From positions 1 through 63,054 of the forward strand of contig CAZNFC010000001.1 in the NCBI GenBank assembly GCA_964572885.1: 63,054 nucleotides of DNA. Direction: 5' to 3'. Shown here one piece after another: positions 40,555 through 49,027 of this stretch. Under the pieces are notes generated by a model. That model was not told the DNA's origin, made no database searches, and saw nothing but the letters and a program-made list of their open reading frames with translations. The stretch comes from UBA10107 sp964572885 (GTDB lineage Archaea > Nanobdellota > Nanobdellia > Woesearchaeales > UBA10107). The translations under genes were made by a program, and so were the position numbers. Each line of letters starts with the position of its first letter. The stretch's first letter is position 1.

Positions 40555-41358
40555 ATGGCTATGGTGAGTATAACATTTAGGAGTGAGCAAAAAGAAACAG
40601 CTCATAAATTCCTGAACAAAGTGCCTGAAATAACAGTATTCTTTTGGATTATCAAAGTATTATGCACAACAGTCGGTGAAACTGCTTCCGATTTTTTGAA
40701 CACCACCCTTAATCTTGGATTAAATGGTGTATCTATCGTTATGGGATTATTGCTGATAGTTGTACTTTATTTTCAATTTAAATCTAAAAAATATGTGGCA
40801 GGCATCTATTGGCTGGCTGTCGTACTGATAAGCATCGTAGGTACTTTAATCACAGATAACCTTACGGATAATCTTGGAGTATCTCTGGAAATAACAACTA
40901 TAGTCTTTGGTATCGCATTGGCCATAACTTTCGCTCTTTGGTACTCAAGTGAAAAGACACTTTCGATTCATTCAATATACACCATGAAAAGAGAAGCATT
41001 CTACTGGTTAGCTATATTGTTCACTTTTGCATTAGGAACTGCAGCAGGAGATCTTGTGGCAGAAAGCTTTGGTCTAGGATTTTTAGTCTCTCTGTTGATA
41101 TTTGCCGTATTGATTGCAGTCGTTGCTATTGCTCATCGTTTCAAGCTAAACTCGGTTCTTGCATTTTGGATTGCTTATATCCTGACACGTCCTTTAGGAG
41201 CTTCATTAGGTGATTATCTTTCACAAGCTACAGCTGACGGCGGTTTAGGACTAGGTACAATCATAACAAGTGGAATATTCCTTGCTGCAATCTTAGTTAC
41301 AGTCGTATACCTTTCAATCACGAAAAAAGACACACTAGGTCATAGTTCACATAATTAG
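40555..41358 (+). CDS. COG4705-type membrane protein
   Basis: 267 residues with about eight hydrophobic helices in two similar halves: TTVGETASDFLNTTLNLGLN and AAGDLVAESFGLGFLV, LGASLGDYLSQATADGGLGL share the same 'xGDxxxxxLGLG' pattern. This is the COG4705 uncharacterised membrane protein family, mostly bacterial. Likely laterally acquired, also since it lies between tRNA genes. The start may be the second Met (40561). Function unknown. Confidence 0.75.
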   Translation: MAMVSITFRSEQKETAHKFLNKVPEITVFFWIIKVLCTTVGETASDFLNTTLNLGLNGVSIVMGLLLIVVLYFQFKSKKYVAGIYWLAVVLISIVGTLITDNLTDNLGVSLEITTIVFGIALAITFALWYSSEKTLSIHSIYTMKREAFYWLAILFTFALGTAAGDLVAESFGLGFLVSLLIFAVLIAVVAIAHRFKLNSVLAFWIAYILTRPLGASLGDYLSQATADGGLGLGTIITSGIFLAAILVTVVYLSITKKDTLGHSSHN

Positions 41359-41419
41359 TAGTTTATTTTCTATAAAAAAGATAATTTTTATATATACTTC
41401 AATCATAATGCTAGTGATG

Positions 41420-42010
41420 AGAAAAATAATCGTCATAGAGTTTATTACATTGGATGGCGTCATGCAGGCACCTGGTGGACGGAAGGAAGATACAAGCGGT
41501 GGTTTCAAGTATGGTGGATGGAGTGCACCTTATTTTGACAAAGCCTCTGGCAAGATCATGGGAAAGCAGATGAAGCCTGGAGACCTTCTTTTGGGAAGAA
41601 AAACATTTGAGATTTTTGCTAATTACTGGCCTAAACATGCAGACAATTGGCCAGGAATCAATGATGTCACAAAATACGTAATGTCAAAAACAATAAAAAA
41701 GTCAGATTGGAAAAACTCAGTATTCCTAAGAACCTTGGCAGATATCAAAAAGCTAAAAAATTCAAAAGGTTCTGACCTTAAAGTTTGGGGCAGCAGCAAG
41801 CTCGTTCAGCTGCTATTGAAAAATGATCTAGTGGACGAACTCTGGCTCAAAATTTACCCATTGACTCTTGGCAAAGGAAAAAAGTTGTTTGACAAAGGCA
41901 CGATACCGGCAGCATTTACATTAACAGAGAGTTTTGTTACGCCAAGCGGAGTGATTTTTGCCAATTACAAGCGAGCTGGAAAAGTCAAGACAGGCAACAT
42001 TGGAGATTGA
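41420..42010 (+). CDS. Dihydrofolate-reductase-like (RibD C-terminal type) protein
   Basis: ATG at 41420 (MRKIIVIEFITLDGVMQAPG) preferred over 41408. Segments LLLGRKTFEIFANYW, KYVMSKTIKKSDWKNSVF, DLKVWGSSKLVQLLLKNDLV and ELWLKIYPLTLGKGKKLF match the RibD_C/DHFR-like family found often in bacteria as a small NADPH-dependent reductase. It follows the COG4705 gene on the same strand. 197 residues. Substrate unknown. Probably a bacterial-type acquisition. Confidence 0.8.
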   Translation, partial: RKIIVIEFITLDGVMQAPGGRKEDTSGGFKYGGWSAPYFDKASGKIMGKQMKPGDLLLGRKTFEIFANYWPKHADNWPGINDVTKYVMSKTIKKSDWKNSVFLRTLADIKKLKNSKGSDLKVWGSSKLVQLLLKNDLVDELWLKIYPLTLGKGKKLFDKGTIPAAFTLTESFVTPSGVIFANYKRAGKVKTGNIGD

Positions 42011-42053
42011 TTTTTTAAGAAACTTTAAATATAGAGCCTTTTATTAAAACACT

Positions 42054-42233
42054 ATGAAAAAATTTAACTGGAAACATCATCTTCTCATCTTTGTTGTAGG
42101 TATCGTATTTACTGTATTAGTTAACGAAGGATTAAAATTATTAATCTCTTCAGAAATGATCAGATTAGTCTTGAATCTTATAATCTTCTATTGTATTAAT
42201 GGAAGTGCATACGGAGTCTTATCAAAGTTTTAA
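42054..42233 (+). CDS. Small membrane protein, 59 aa
   Basis: MKKFNWKHHLLIFVVGIVFT then a hydrophobic second segment (LVLNLIIFYCINGSAYGVL). Two helices by composition. The stop lies 1 nt before the next start (42235), suggesting coupled expression. A TATA-like stretch (aactttaaatatag) is about 30 nt upstream. Not recognised. Confidence 0.5.
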   Translation: MKKFNWKHHLLIFVVGIVFTVLVNEGLKLLISSEMIRLVLNLIIFYCINGSAYGVLSKF

Positions 42234-42234
42234 A

Positions 42235-42396
42235 ATGGCAGCAACACCAAAAGGACCGCAGGTATCAAGATTGGATGTAAATATTGACAAGACAACATAC
42301 GACACATTCATCAAGACATGCGCTCAGAGAGGATTTTCTTCAAAAGTAATTGTTGAGAAATTACTTAAGAAATTCAACGAAACAGGACAGGTATAA
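42235..42396 (+). CDS. Ribbon-helix-helix-like small DNA-binding protein, 53 aa
   Basis: Start chosen at 42235 (MAATPKGPQVSRLDVNIDKT); the frame also allows 42199 but that would overlap the preceding gene. RLDVNIDKTTYDTFIKTCAQ and RGFSSKVIVEKLLKKFNETG fit a strand-helix-helix (CopG/Arc-type) DNA-binding fold. Start lies 1 nt after the previous stop. A helix-rich regulator is likely. Confidence 0.6.
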   Translation: MAATPKGPQVSRLDVNIDKTTYDTFIKTCAQRGFSSKVIVEKLLKKFNETGQV

Positions 42397-42486
42397 GCTT
42401 AAAAGCCTTAATTCCCACTTCTCAGGCATTACAATCCGAAACCTTTATAAAGGAGTGGCTTCTCGAAAACACTATGGGCACAACTT

Positions 42487-42528
42487 CTATAGACAAAACT
42501 ATTTAACAAGTGAGTTTTACGTCTATAG
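42487..42528. promoter_or_regulatory. 14-bp stem hairpin in the leader before tRNA-Asp
   Basis: CTATAGAC-AAAACT (42487-42500) pairs with AGTTTT-AC-GTCTATAG (42513-42528), 14 pairs with an AC bulge and a loop ATTTAACAAGTG. It lies after the promoter (TATA cctttataaagg, 42440-42451) and before the tRNA-Asp gene (42539), so it is in the 5' leader of the tRNA transcript. Role in processing or a small RNA is possible. The rest of the 142-nt gap 42397-42538 shows no other gene. Confidence 0.45.
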
Positions 42529-42538
42529 GAATAACTAT

Positions 42539-42611
42539 GCCCTGGTAGTGTAGTGGCCTATCATGAAGCCCTGTCGCGGCTTCGACCCGAGTTCAAATCT
42601 CGGCCAGGGCG
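42539..42611 (+). tRNA. tRNA-Asp (GTC)
   Basis: Acceptor GCCCTGG/CCAGGGC, discriminator G; anticodon stem AAGCC/GGCTT with loop CTGTCGC, anticodon GTC; T arm CCGAG-TTCAAAT-CTCGG. No intron. 73 nt. Followed after 10 nt by tRNA-Lys, suggesting a common transcript. Confidence 0.95.
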
Positions 42612-42621
42612 TTCCGATCAA

Positions 42622-42710
42622 GGGCGGTTAGCGCAGTCTGGTAGCGCACAGCACTTTTAACGATCACGAAAGCAATGCTGGGGTCGCGGGTTCAAATCCC
42701 GTACCGCTCA
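42622..42710 (+). tRNA. tRNA-Lys (TTT) with 15-nt intron
   Basis: Acceptor GGGCGGT/ACCGCTC, discriminator A; D arm GCGC/GCGC; anticodon stem CAGCA/TGCTG with loop CTTTTA-A; a 15-nt intron (42660-42674) at the canonical place after base 37; T arm GCGGG-TTCAAAT-CCCGT (with a mismatch-tolerant pair). Mature length 74 nt. The intron is very short for archaea. Confidence 0.9.
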
Positions 42711-42730
42711 CATTCAAGAGCAGAGGAAAA

Positions 42731-42973
42731 ATGTCAATACCAAAAAAAGCAATAAAACACGAACTGATTCCTCAGCACGAGAGAATTTCTAGCGAGGAAA
42801 AAGATAAATTGCTAAAGACAATGAATGTTAATTTCAAGGATCTGCCAAAAATTTTCAGCAACGATCCTGCGCTTGCAGAGATGGAATTGAAGGCAGGAGA
42901 CATAGTTAAAGTAAAGAGAAAGAGTTCAACGGCCAAGGAAACATTTTTCTACAGAGGTGTCATTGATGCTTGA
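42731..42973 (+). CDS. rpoH: RNA polymerase subunit Rpo5 (RpoH)
   Basis: 80 residues, normal for Rpo5. HELIPQHERISSEEKDKLL, LAEMELKAGDIVKVKRKSS and the TFFYRGVIDA end match the family. First gene of the RNA polymerase operon, 20 nt after tRNA-Lys. It overlaps the next gene slightly (8-17 nt depending on the start used). Confidence 0.93.
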   Translation: MSIPKKAIKHELIPQHERISSEEKDKLLKTMNVNFKDLPKIFSNDPALAEMELKAGDIVKVKRKSSTAKETFFYRGVIDA

Positions 42974-44453
42974 GTCTAAGAGATTAGTAAAGAAATACTT
43001 CGAGGAAAGATCTCTTGTCACTTCAAGCATAGAGTCATTCAATACTTTTATAGAAAAAGAATTGGATCTTATAATAGAAGAGAACAGAGTCATAGAACCT
43101 ACTATAATCCCTCATAATGTCGATGATTTCAAGATAAGACTTGATAAGATATGGATAACCGAGCCTGAAATAACAGAAGCTGACGGCTCAAAGAGAAAAA
43201 TTTATCCTGCAGAAGCAAGGATAAGAAAACTTACATATGCTGCTCCTATCTTCATAAACATATCAGCCCATATAAACGGAATACAGAGAGAGACATTCAC
43301 TGCACAGATTGGAAATCTTCCAATAATGCTTAAATCAAAATTCTGCCACTTGAATAAATTAAGCAAGCAGGAACTGATCGCAAAAGGAGAAGATCCTAAT
43401 GAGCCTGGCGGATATTTCATAATCAACGGAACTGAAAAAGTTTTAGTTAACATCGAAGATTTGGCTCCTAACAGATTGATAGTTGAAAAAGCTAATTTGG
43501 GAGTTTCTGAATACGTAGGAAAATTATTCTCCGAGAGAGGATCATTCAAGATCCCTCATTCTATTGAAAGGCTGAAGGACGGAATATTTTATATAACATT
43601 CACAAGACTCAAGAGAGTTCCTGCGATCGTAGTCTTGAAAGCATTAGGTATGCTAAAAGATGAGGAAATAATGAATGCAGTGTCAAAGGACGCTCCATAC
43701 GACGAGATTCTTGTTAATTTAATAGAATTCAATACGATAAAATCAGAAGAAGATGCGATGGATCATCTTGCAAAAAAGACAGGAATAACCCAGGCAAAGG
43801 AAATAAGAGTTGAAAGGATGTCAGAGATGCTTGACAAATATCTTTTGCCGCACTTAGGAACAGAAGCGGCTGCAAGATCTTACAAAGCAAAGAACATATG
43901 CAAATATCTTAAACAATTCATAAGAACAGCAAGAAAAGAAATACTGCCTGATGAAAAGGACCACTACATGAACAAAAGAATAAAGATGTCAGGAGACCTA
44001 TTAGCAGATCTGTTCAGAGTGAATCTTAAAGTCTTGATCGGAGACGTACTTTACAATTTCCAGAGAATAGTCAAGAGAGGAAAATTCCCAAGCATAAAGG
44101 TAATCATACGTGACAAGTTGTTAACTCAAAGGATTTATTCCTCGATGGCGACAGGAACATGGGTCGGCGGAAGAAAAGGAATCTCGCAAAGAATACAGAG
44201 ATTAAATTATCTTGAGACATTATCACATCTTCAGAGAGTAGTCTCTCCATTGGCGACAACGCAGGAAAATTTCGAAGCAAGAGAACTTCATCCTACTCAT
44301 CTTGGAAGATTATGCCCTGTAGAGACTCCTGAAGGTACAAATATCGGATTAAGAAAGAATCTTGCGATGCTTTCAGAAATAACAGAAGAAAGTCCTGAAA
44401 AAGAAGTAATTGATTTCCTAAAACACAATGGAGTGAAGGTGAACCAGCAATAA
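42966..44453 (+). CDS. rpoB2: RNA polymerase subunit B'' (Rpo2 N-terminal part)
   Basis: 495 residues from the ATG at 42966 (MLESKRLVKKYF), GTG 42957 being an alternative. AQIGNLPIMLKSKFCHL, GYFIINGTEKVLVN, and HPTHLGRLCPVETPEGTNIG are B-subunit signatures; the last is the conserved block near the B''/B' split. The protein ends soon after that motif, which is the normal break point in split archaeal B subunits. Next come a small membrane gene and B'. Confidence 0.93.
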   Translation: MLESKRLVKKYFEERSLVTSSIESFNTFIEKELDLIIEENRVIEPTIIPHNVDDFKIRLDKIWITEPEITEADGSKRKIYPAEARIRKLTYAAPIFINISAHINGIQRETFTAQIGNLPIMLKSKFCHLNKLSKQELIAKGEDPNEPGGYFIINGTEKVLVNIEDLAPNRLIVEKANLGVSEYVGKLFSERGSFKIPHSIERLKDGIFYITFTRLKRVPAIVVLKALGMLKDEEIMNAVSKDAPYDEILVNLIEFNTIKSEEDAMDHLAKKTGITQAKEIRVERMSEMLDKYLLPHLGTEAAARSYKAKNICKYLKQFIRTARKEILPDEKDHYMNKRIKMSGDLLADLFRVNLKVLIGDVLYNFQRIVKRGKFPSIKVIIRDKLLTQRIYSSMATGTWVGGRKGISQRIQRLNYLETLSHLQRVVSPLATTQENFEARELHPTHLGRLCPVETPEGTNIGLRKNLAMLSEITEESPEKEVIDFLKHNGVKVNQQ

Positions 44454-44454
44454 A

Positions 44455-44652
44455 ATGGACGACATCAACAAGTTAGCTTATTTCACATATGGATTTAGTT
44501 GTGGTGGATTTGCAGTCCTTGCTCTTTGTGCTTACGCGCAAAACATGAAAAAAAGAATTACTAATGACATAAGTGGAGCATTTGAAAGAGCATTAAGTAA
44601 GATTGAAGTTCCAACATCGAATGCAACTGGGATAGAGGCAAAAACGCAATGA
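44455..44652 (+). CDS. Small membrane protein inserted between B'' and B', 65 aa
   Basis: MDDINKLAYFTYGFSCGGFA, with one hydrophobic helix (YFTYGFSCGGFAVLALCAYA), then a charged tail (KKRITNDISGAFERALSKIE). It starts 1 nt after B'' and its stop overlaps the B' start by 4 nt (ATGA), so it is truly in the operon. I know no such gene at this place in other archaea. May link the polymerase operon's expression or assembly to the membrane; role unknown. Confidence 0.6.
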   Translation: MDDINKLAYFTYGFSCGGFAVLALCAYAQNMKKRITNDISGAFERALSKIEVPTSNATGIEAKTQ

Positions 44653-46451
44653 CTGAAATATACCTTAACTTCAAATATGTAGGAGAGACAGAGAATCCAA
44701 AAGAATTAGTATCAAATCTGATAGACCAAAGAAGAAAGGGATCGATATCAAACAAAGTAAATATAAATTTCGACAAGGAACAGGATAAGATAGAGATTGA
44801 TTCTACAAAAGGAAGGATAAGAAGACCGGTCATCGTCGTGAAAGAAGGAAAGCCTATGCTTACTGAAAAGCACATACAGCAATTATTGAAGAATGAATTG
44901 ACATGGAGCGATCTGATAAGACAGGGAATAATAGAGTATCTTGATGCTTCTGAAGAGGAAAATGCATTAGTAGCTTTCTATGAAAAAGATATCACAAAAG
45001 AACACACTCATATGGAAATAACTCCATTAGATATGCTTGGAGTGACAGCTTCACTTGTTCCATACGGAAATTACAATCAGGGAGCAAGAATGAACTTTGG
45101 TGCAAAGAATCAGAAGCACGCAGTAGGATGGTATGCTGCAAATTATCCTGTAAGATTCGATATGGATGTAAATCTTATGCATCAGCCTCAGGTTCCTTTA
45201 GTAGGCACAATCACGTATGATGTTATTGAATATGATAAGCATCCTTCCGGACAAAATGTTGTAGTCGCGATAATGAGCTACAAAGGATATAATATAGAGG
45301 ACGCAGTGATCCTTAATCAGGGTTCATTGGACAGAGGATTATTCAGATCAACTTATTACAGGCCCGAAACGACTGAAGAGATAAGATATTCAGGAGGATT
45401 GATGGACGAGATAGGAACGCCTGACAAGGACGTAAAAGGATACAGATCAGAAAAAGATTACAAATACCTTGAAGATGACGGAGTGATCTATCCTGAAGCT
45501 AAAGTTAATGAAGACGATGTCATAATAGGAAAGACTTCTCCTCCAAGATTCCTGAGCTCGATGGATGAATATAATTTAGGATCAAATGTAAGAAGAGAAA
45601 GTTCTACTGCTATAAAACACGGAGAGACAGGAGTGGTTGATTTTGTATTAGTGACAGAAAGCGAAGAAGGAAATAAATTAGTGCAGGTAAGGATGAGAGA
45701 TCCAAGAATCCCTGAGATAGGAGATAAATTCACATCAAGACACGGACAGAAAGGAATCGTAGGATTGATAGTTCCTCAATCTGATATGCCGTTCACTGCA
45801 TCGGGAATCACCCCTGACATAATGACTTCTCCTCATGGAATCCCTTCAAGAATGACTGTTTCACATTTAATCGAATTAGTTGGCGGAAAGATGGGAGCTT
45901 TGTTCGGAAGGCATATTGACGGAACGATATTCGAAGCAGAACCTGAACAGGCATTGAGATTAGAGCTTGCTAAATTAGGATTCAGGGAAAACGGAACAGA
46001 GACGATGTACAACGGAGAGACAGGAGAGAAATACACTGCGAGAATCTACATAGGAGATATGTTCTATTTAAGATTGAGACATATGGTAGCTAACAAATTA
46101 CATTCAAGAGCAAGAGGACCGATACAATTGCTTACAAGACAGCCTACAGAAGGAAGGGCAAAAGAAGGCGGATTAAGATTGGGAGAGATGGAAAAGGATA
46201 CATTCGTTGCAAACGGAGCTGCATTACTGCTTAAAGAAAGATTTGATTCAGACAGGACGATTGTTCCTGTATGCGAGAAGTGCGGTTCGATGGGATTCTA
46301 CAACGAATACAAGAAGACAAAGATGTGTCCTGTATGCGGAGAGGATTCTGAATTGTCAAATGTAGAGATGGCGTACGCATTCAAATTAATATTGGATGAA
46401 TTGAAATCATTGGGAATAAATCCAAAATTGACATTGGAGGACAAATATTAA
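44649..46451 (+). CDS. rpoB: RNA polymerase subunit B' (Rpo2 C-terminal part)
   Basis: 600 residues. DKFTSRHGQKGIVG, GIPSRMTVSHLIEL, LTRQPTEGRAKEGGLRLGEM are the B' signatures; the zinc-binding Cys cluster VCEKCGSMGFYNEYKKTKMC is at the C-terminus. Starts at ATG 44649 within the ATGA overlap with the small membrane gene. Catalyses RNA synthesis as part of the core enzyme. Confidence 0.95.
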   Translation: MTEIYLNFKYVGETENPKELVSNLIDQRRKGSISNKVNINFDKEQDKIEIDSTKGRIRRPVIVVKEGKPMLTEKHIQQLLKNELTWSDLIRQGIIEYLDASEEENALVAFYEKDITKEHTHMEITPLDMLGVTASLVPYGNYNQGARMNFGAKNQKHAVGWYAANYPVRFDMDVNLMHQPQVPLVGTITYDVIEYDKHPSGQNVVVAIMSYKGYNIEDAVILNQGSLDRGLFRSTYYRPETTEEIRYSGGLMDEIGTPDKDVKGYRSEKDYKYLEDDGVIYPEAKVNEDDVIIGKTSPPRFLSSMDEYNLGSNVRRESSTAIKHGETGVVDFVLVTESEEGNKLVQVRMRDPRIPEIGDKFTSRHGQKGIVGLIVPQSDMPFTASGITPDIMTSPHGIPSRMTVSHLIELVGGKMGALFGRHIDGTIFEAEPEQALRLELAKLGFRENGTETMYNGETGEKYTARIYIGDMFYLRLRHMVANKLHSRARGPIQLLTRQPTEGRAKEGGLRLGEMEKDTFVANGAALLLKERFDSDRTIVPVCEKCGSMGFYNEYKKTKMCPVCGEDSELSNVEMAYAFKLILDELKSLGINPKLTLEDKY

Positions 46452-46452
46452 C

Positions 46453-49026
46453 ATGGACGATCAGGTAGTTTACAAAAAAGTTGGAAGCGTAGGATTCGGA
46501 TTATTTGACCCTGCGACAGGAAAGAAGATGTCTGCAGCAAAGATAGTGACTCCTGAATTGTATGACAGGGAAGGTTATCCTGTTGACGGCGGATTGATGG
46601 ACATCAGGATGGGAGTTATCGATCCTGGTTTGAGATGCAAGACATGCGGACAGAAAATAAAGGAATGTCCAGGACATTTCGGATATATGGAACTTGCCCG
46701 TCCGGTAATACATATCAAATTTGTAAGCTTGATCATAATGCTGTTAAGAAGCACATGCAGGCAATGCGGAAGAATACTTGCATCGCCCGATAAGATATTA
46801 GCTCATACTGATGATCTGAAAAAAGCTGAAGATGAAGGCGGACCTGAAGAGAGAAGAAAGAAAGTTGCTGAAATAATATCTTCTGTAAAGACGTCAATGA
46901 AATGCCCTCACTGCAAAGTCAAGCAGGAAAAGATAACATTGGAAAAACCTTACACTATACTTGAAGATGAAAAAAGAATATCCCCTATCGAGATAAGATC
47001 AAGATTAGAAAGGATACCTAATGAGGATCTTCATATAATTGGAATAAACGGCGAAGTTGCAAGACCTGAATGGTCAATACTCACAATAATGTCGATACCT
47101 CCTGTAACTATGAGGCCTTCAATAACTCTTGAATCAGGAGAAAGAAGCGAAGACGACCTTACTCATAAATTAGGAGACATAGTAAGGATCAACCAGAGAT
47201 TATTCGAAAACATAAATGCAGGTGCTCCTGAAATAATCATTGAAGATCTATGGGATTTATTGCAGTACCATGTCACGACATTCTTTGACAATGAAGTCGC
47301 TCAACTTCCTCCTGCAAGACACAGGAACGGACAGCCATTGAAGACGATCTCAGAGAGAATAAAATCCAAAGAAGGAAGAATAAGGCATAATTTAGCAGGA
47401 AAAAGGACAAACTTCTCAGCAAGAACAGTAGTTTCGCCTGATCCTATGATCTCGATAAATGAAGTCGGCGTCCCTGAGATAATCGCGAAAAAATTGACAG
47501 TTCCTGAAAGAGTGACAGAATGGAACATGGAATACCTAAAAGAATTCGTAAAGAAAGGTCCCGGAGAATATCCAGGCTCAAATTATATCGTCCGTCCGGA
47601 TGGAAAGAAAAAGAAAATAACAAATGAGACTCAGGAAGCATGCTTGGAAGAACTTCAGCCAGGATATATCGTCGAGAGACATCTTATGGATGGAGATATA
47701 GCGATATTCAACAGACAGCCGTCATTGCACAGGATGTCAATGATGTGCCATAAAGTAAAAATACTTCCAGGAAGGACATTCAGATTGAATGTTGCAGTAT
47801 GCGCTCCATATAATGCAGACTTTGATGGAGACGAGATGAATCTTCATATTCCTCAGACAGAAGAAGCGAGAGCTGAAGCTGAGATGCTTATGTTAGTTCA
47901 GACCCAGATAATCTCCCCAAGATACGGACTTGCAGTAATTGGAGGAATCCAGGATGCATTGTCTGGAAATTACTTATTGACAAACATATTAAGCTTCACA
48001 AGAAGAAAAGCAGTCGAGATACTTTCAGCTGTAGGAGTAGATGATTTTTCAAGGCTTCCAAAGAAAGAGACAATAACAGGAAAAGAAGTTTACAGCATGA
48101 TAATCCCTCCTGATTTTTCATTCAAAGGAGAAACAAAAGACGGAAGTCCTATCGTAATAAAGAACGGACTGCTCACTGAAGGATATATGGATGCGGCAAA
48201 CTTAGGTGAAGGAGCAGGTTTATTCCTTAGAAGCATACATAAGCAGTACGGAGAAGAATTCACAGCAGATATGCTTGGAAAGATATTCAAGATGGGAATA
48301 TTCACTTTGATGAATTACGGACAGTCTGCAGCATTGTCAGATCTTGACCTTCCTGAGAAGACAGACAATGAAATAAAGAAGATACTTGATGAAGCTTATA
48401 AAAAAGTTGATGAATTGATAAAATCTCTTGAAGATGAATCTCTCGAGACTTTCCCGGGAAAGACTATGCAGGAGACATTCGAGATGAAGACTCTTGAGAC
48501 ATTGAACAAGGCAAGAAACAAGATTGCAAATGCAGTATCAGATTCCGCTACAAGAAATACGCATCTTGAAGTAATGATCAAATCAGGAGCTGCAGGTAAA
48601 TTCCTTAACCTCACTCAGATGGCCGCATGCGTAGGACAGCAGGCATTGAGAGGAGCAAGAATAAGCAACGGCTACAAAGACAGGACATTATCCGCATTCA
48701 AGAAAGGAGATGTAAGATCAGAAGCGAGAGGATTCATAGCAGGCGGATTCAAGGATGGATTAAAACCTGCAGAATTCTTTTTCATGAGCATGACAGGAAG
48801 AGACGCACTTATGGATACCGCATTGAGAACTCCTAAATCAGGATATCTTTACAGAAGATTAGCAAATGCGATGCAGGATCTGAGAGTTGAATATGACGAG
48901 ACAGTAAGGGATTCATCAGGAAAGATCGTACAGTTCAAATACGGAGAAGACGGAGTTGACGTCTCAAAATCAGAGAACGGAAAGATAAATGTGAAGAGAA
49001 TAATCGAAAAGGTAACGGGTGCTTAA
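46453..49026 (+). CDS. rpoA1: RNA polymerase subunit A' (Rpo1 N-terminal part)
   Basis: 857 residues. The catalytic Mg2+ site ADFDGDEMNLHIPQ (near residue 455) is present, plus the zinc ribbons CKTCGQKIKECPGH and CRQCGRILAS, and the FNRQPSLHRMSMM bridge region. Usual length for A'. Starts 1 nt after the B' stop. Continues as A'' in the next gene. Confidence 0.96.
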   Translation: MDDQVVYKKVGSVGFGLFDPATGKKMSAAKIVTPELYDREGYPVDGGLMDIRMGVIDPGLRCKTCGQKIKECPGHFGYMELARPVIHIKFVSLIIMLLRSTCRQCGRILASPDKILAHTDDLKKAEDEGGPEERRKKVAEIISSVKTSMKCPHCKVKQEKITLEKPYTILEDEKRISPIEIRSRLERIPNEDLHIIGINGEVARPEWSILTIMSIPPVTMRPSITLESGERSEDDLTHKLGDIVRINQRLFENINAGAPEIIIEDLWDLLQYHVTTFFDNEVAQLPPARHRNGQPLKTISERIKSKEGRIRHNLAGKRTNFSARTVVSPDPMISINEVGVPEIIAKKLTVPERVTEWNMEYLKEFVKKGPGEYPGSNYIVRPDGKKKKITNETQEACLEELQPGYIVERHLMDGDIAIFNRQPSLHRMSMMCHKVKILPGRTFRLNVAVCAPYNADFDGDEMNLHIPQTEEARAEAEMLMLVQTQIISPRYGLAVIGGIQDALSGNYLLTNILSFTRRKAVEILSAVGVDDFSRLPKKETITGKEVYSMIIPPDFSFKGETKDGSPIVIKNGLLTEGYMDAANLGEGAGLFLRSIHKQYGEEFTADMLGKIFKMGIFTLMNYGQSAALSDLDLPEKTDNEIKKILDEAYKKVDELIKSLEDESLETFPGKTMQETFEMKTLETLNKARNKIANAVSDSATRNTHLEVMIKSGAAGKFLNLTQMAACVGQQALRGARISNGYKDRTLSAFKKGDVRSEARGFIAGGFKDGLKPAEFFFMSMTGRDALMDTALRTPKSGYLYRRLANAMQDLRVEYDETVRDSSGKIVQFKYGEDGVDVSKSENGKINVKRIIEKVTGA

Positions 49027-49027
49027 A

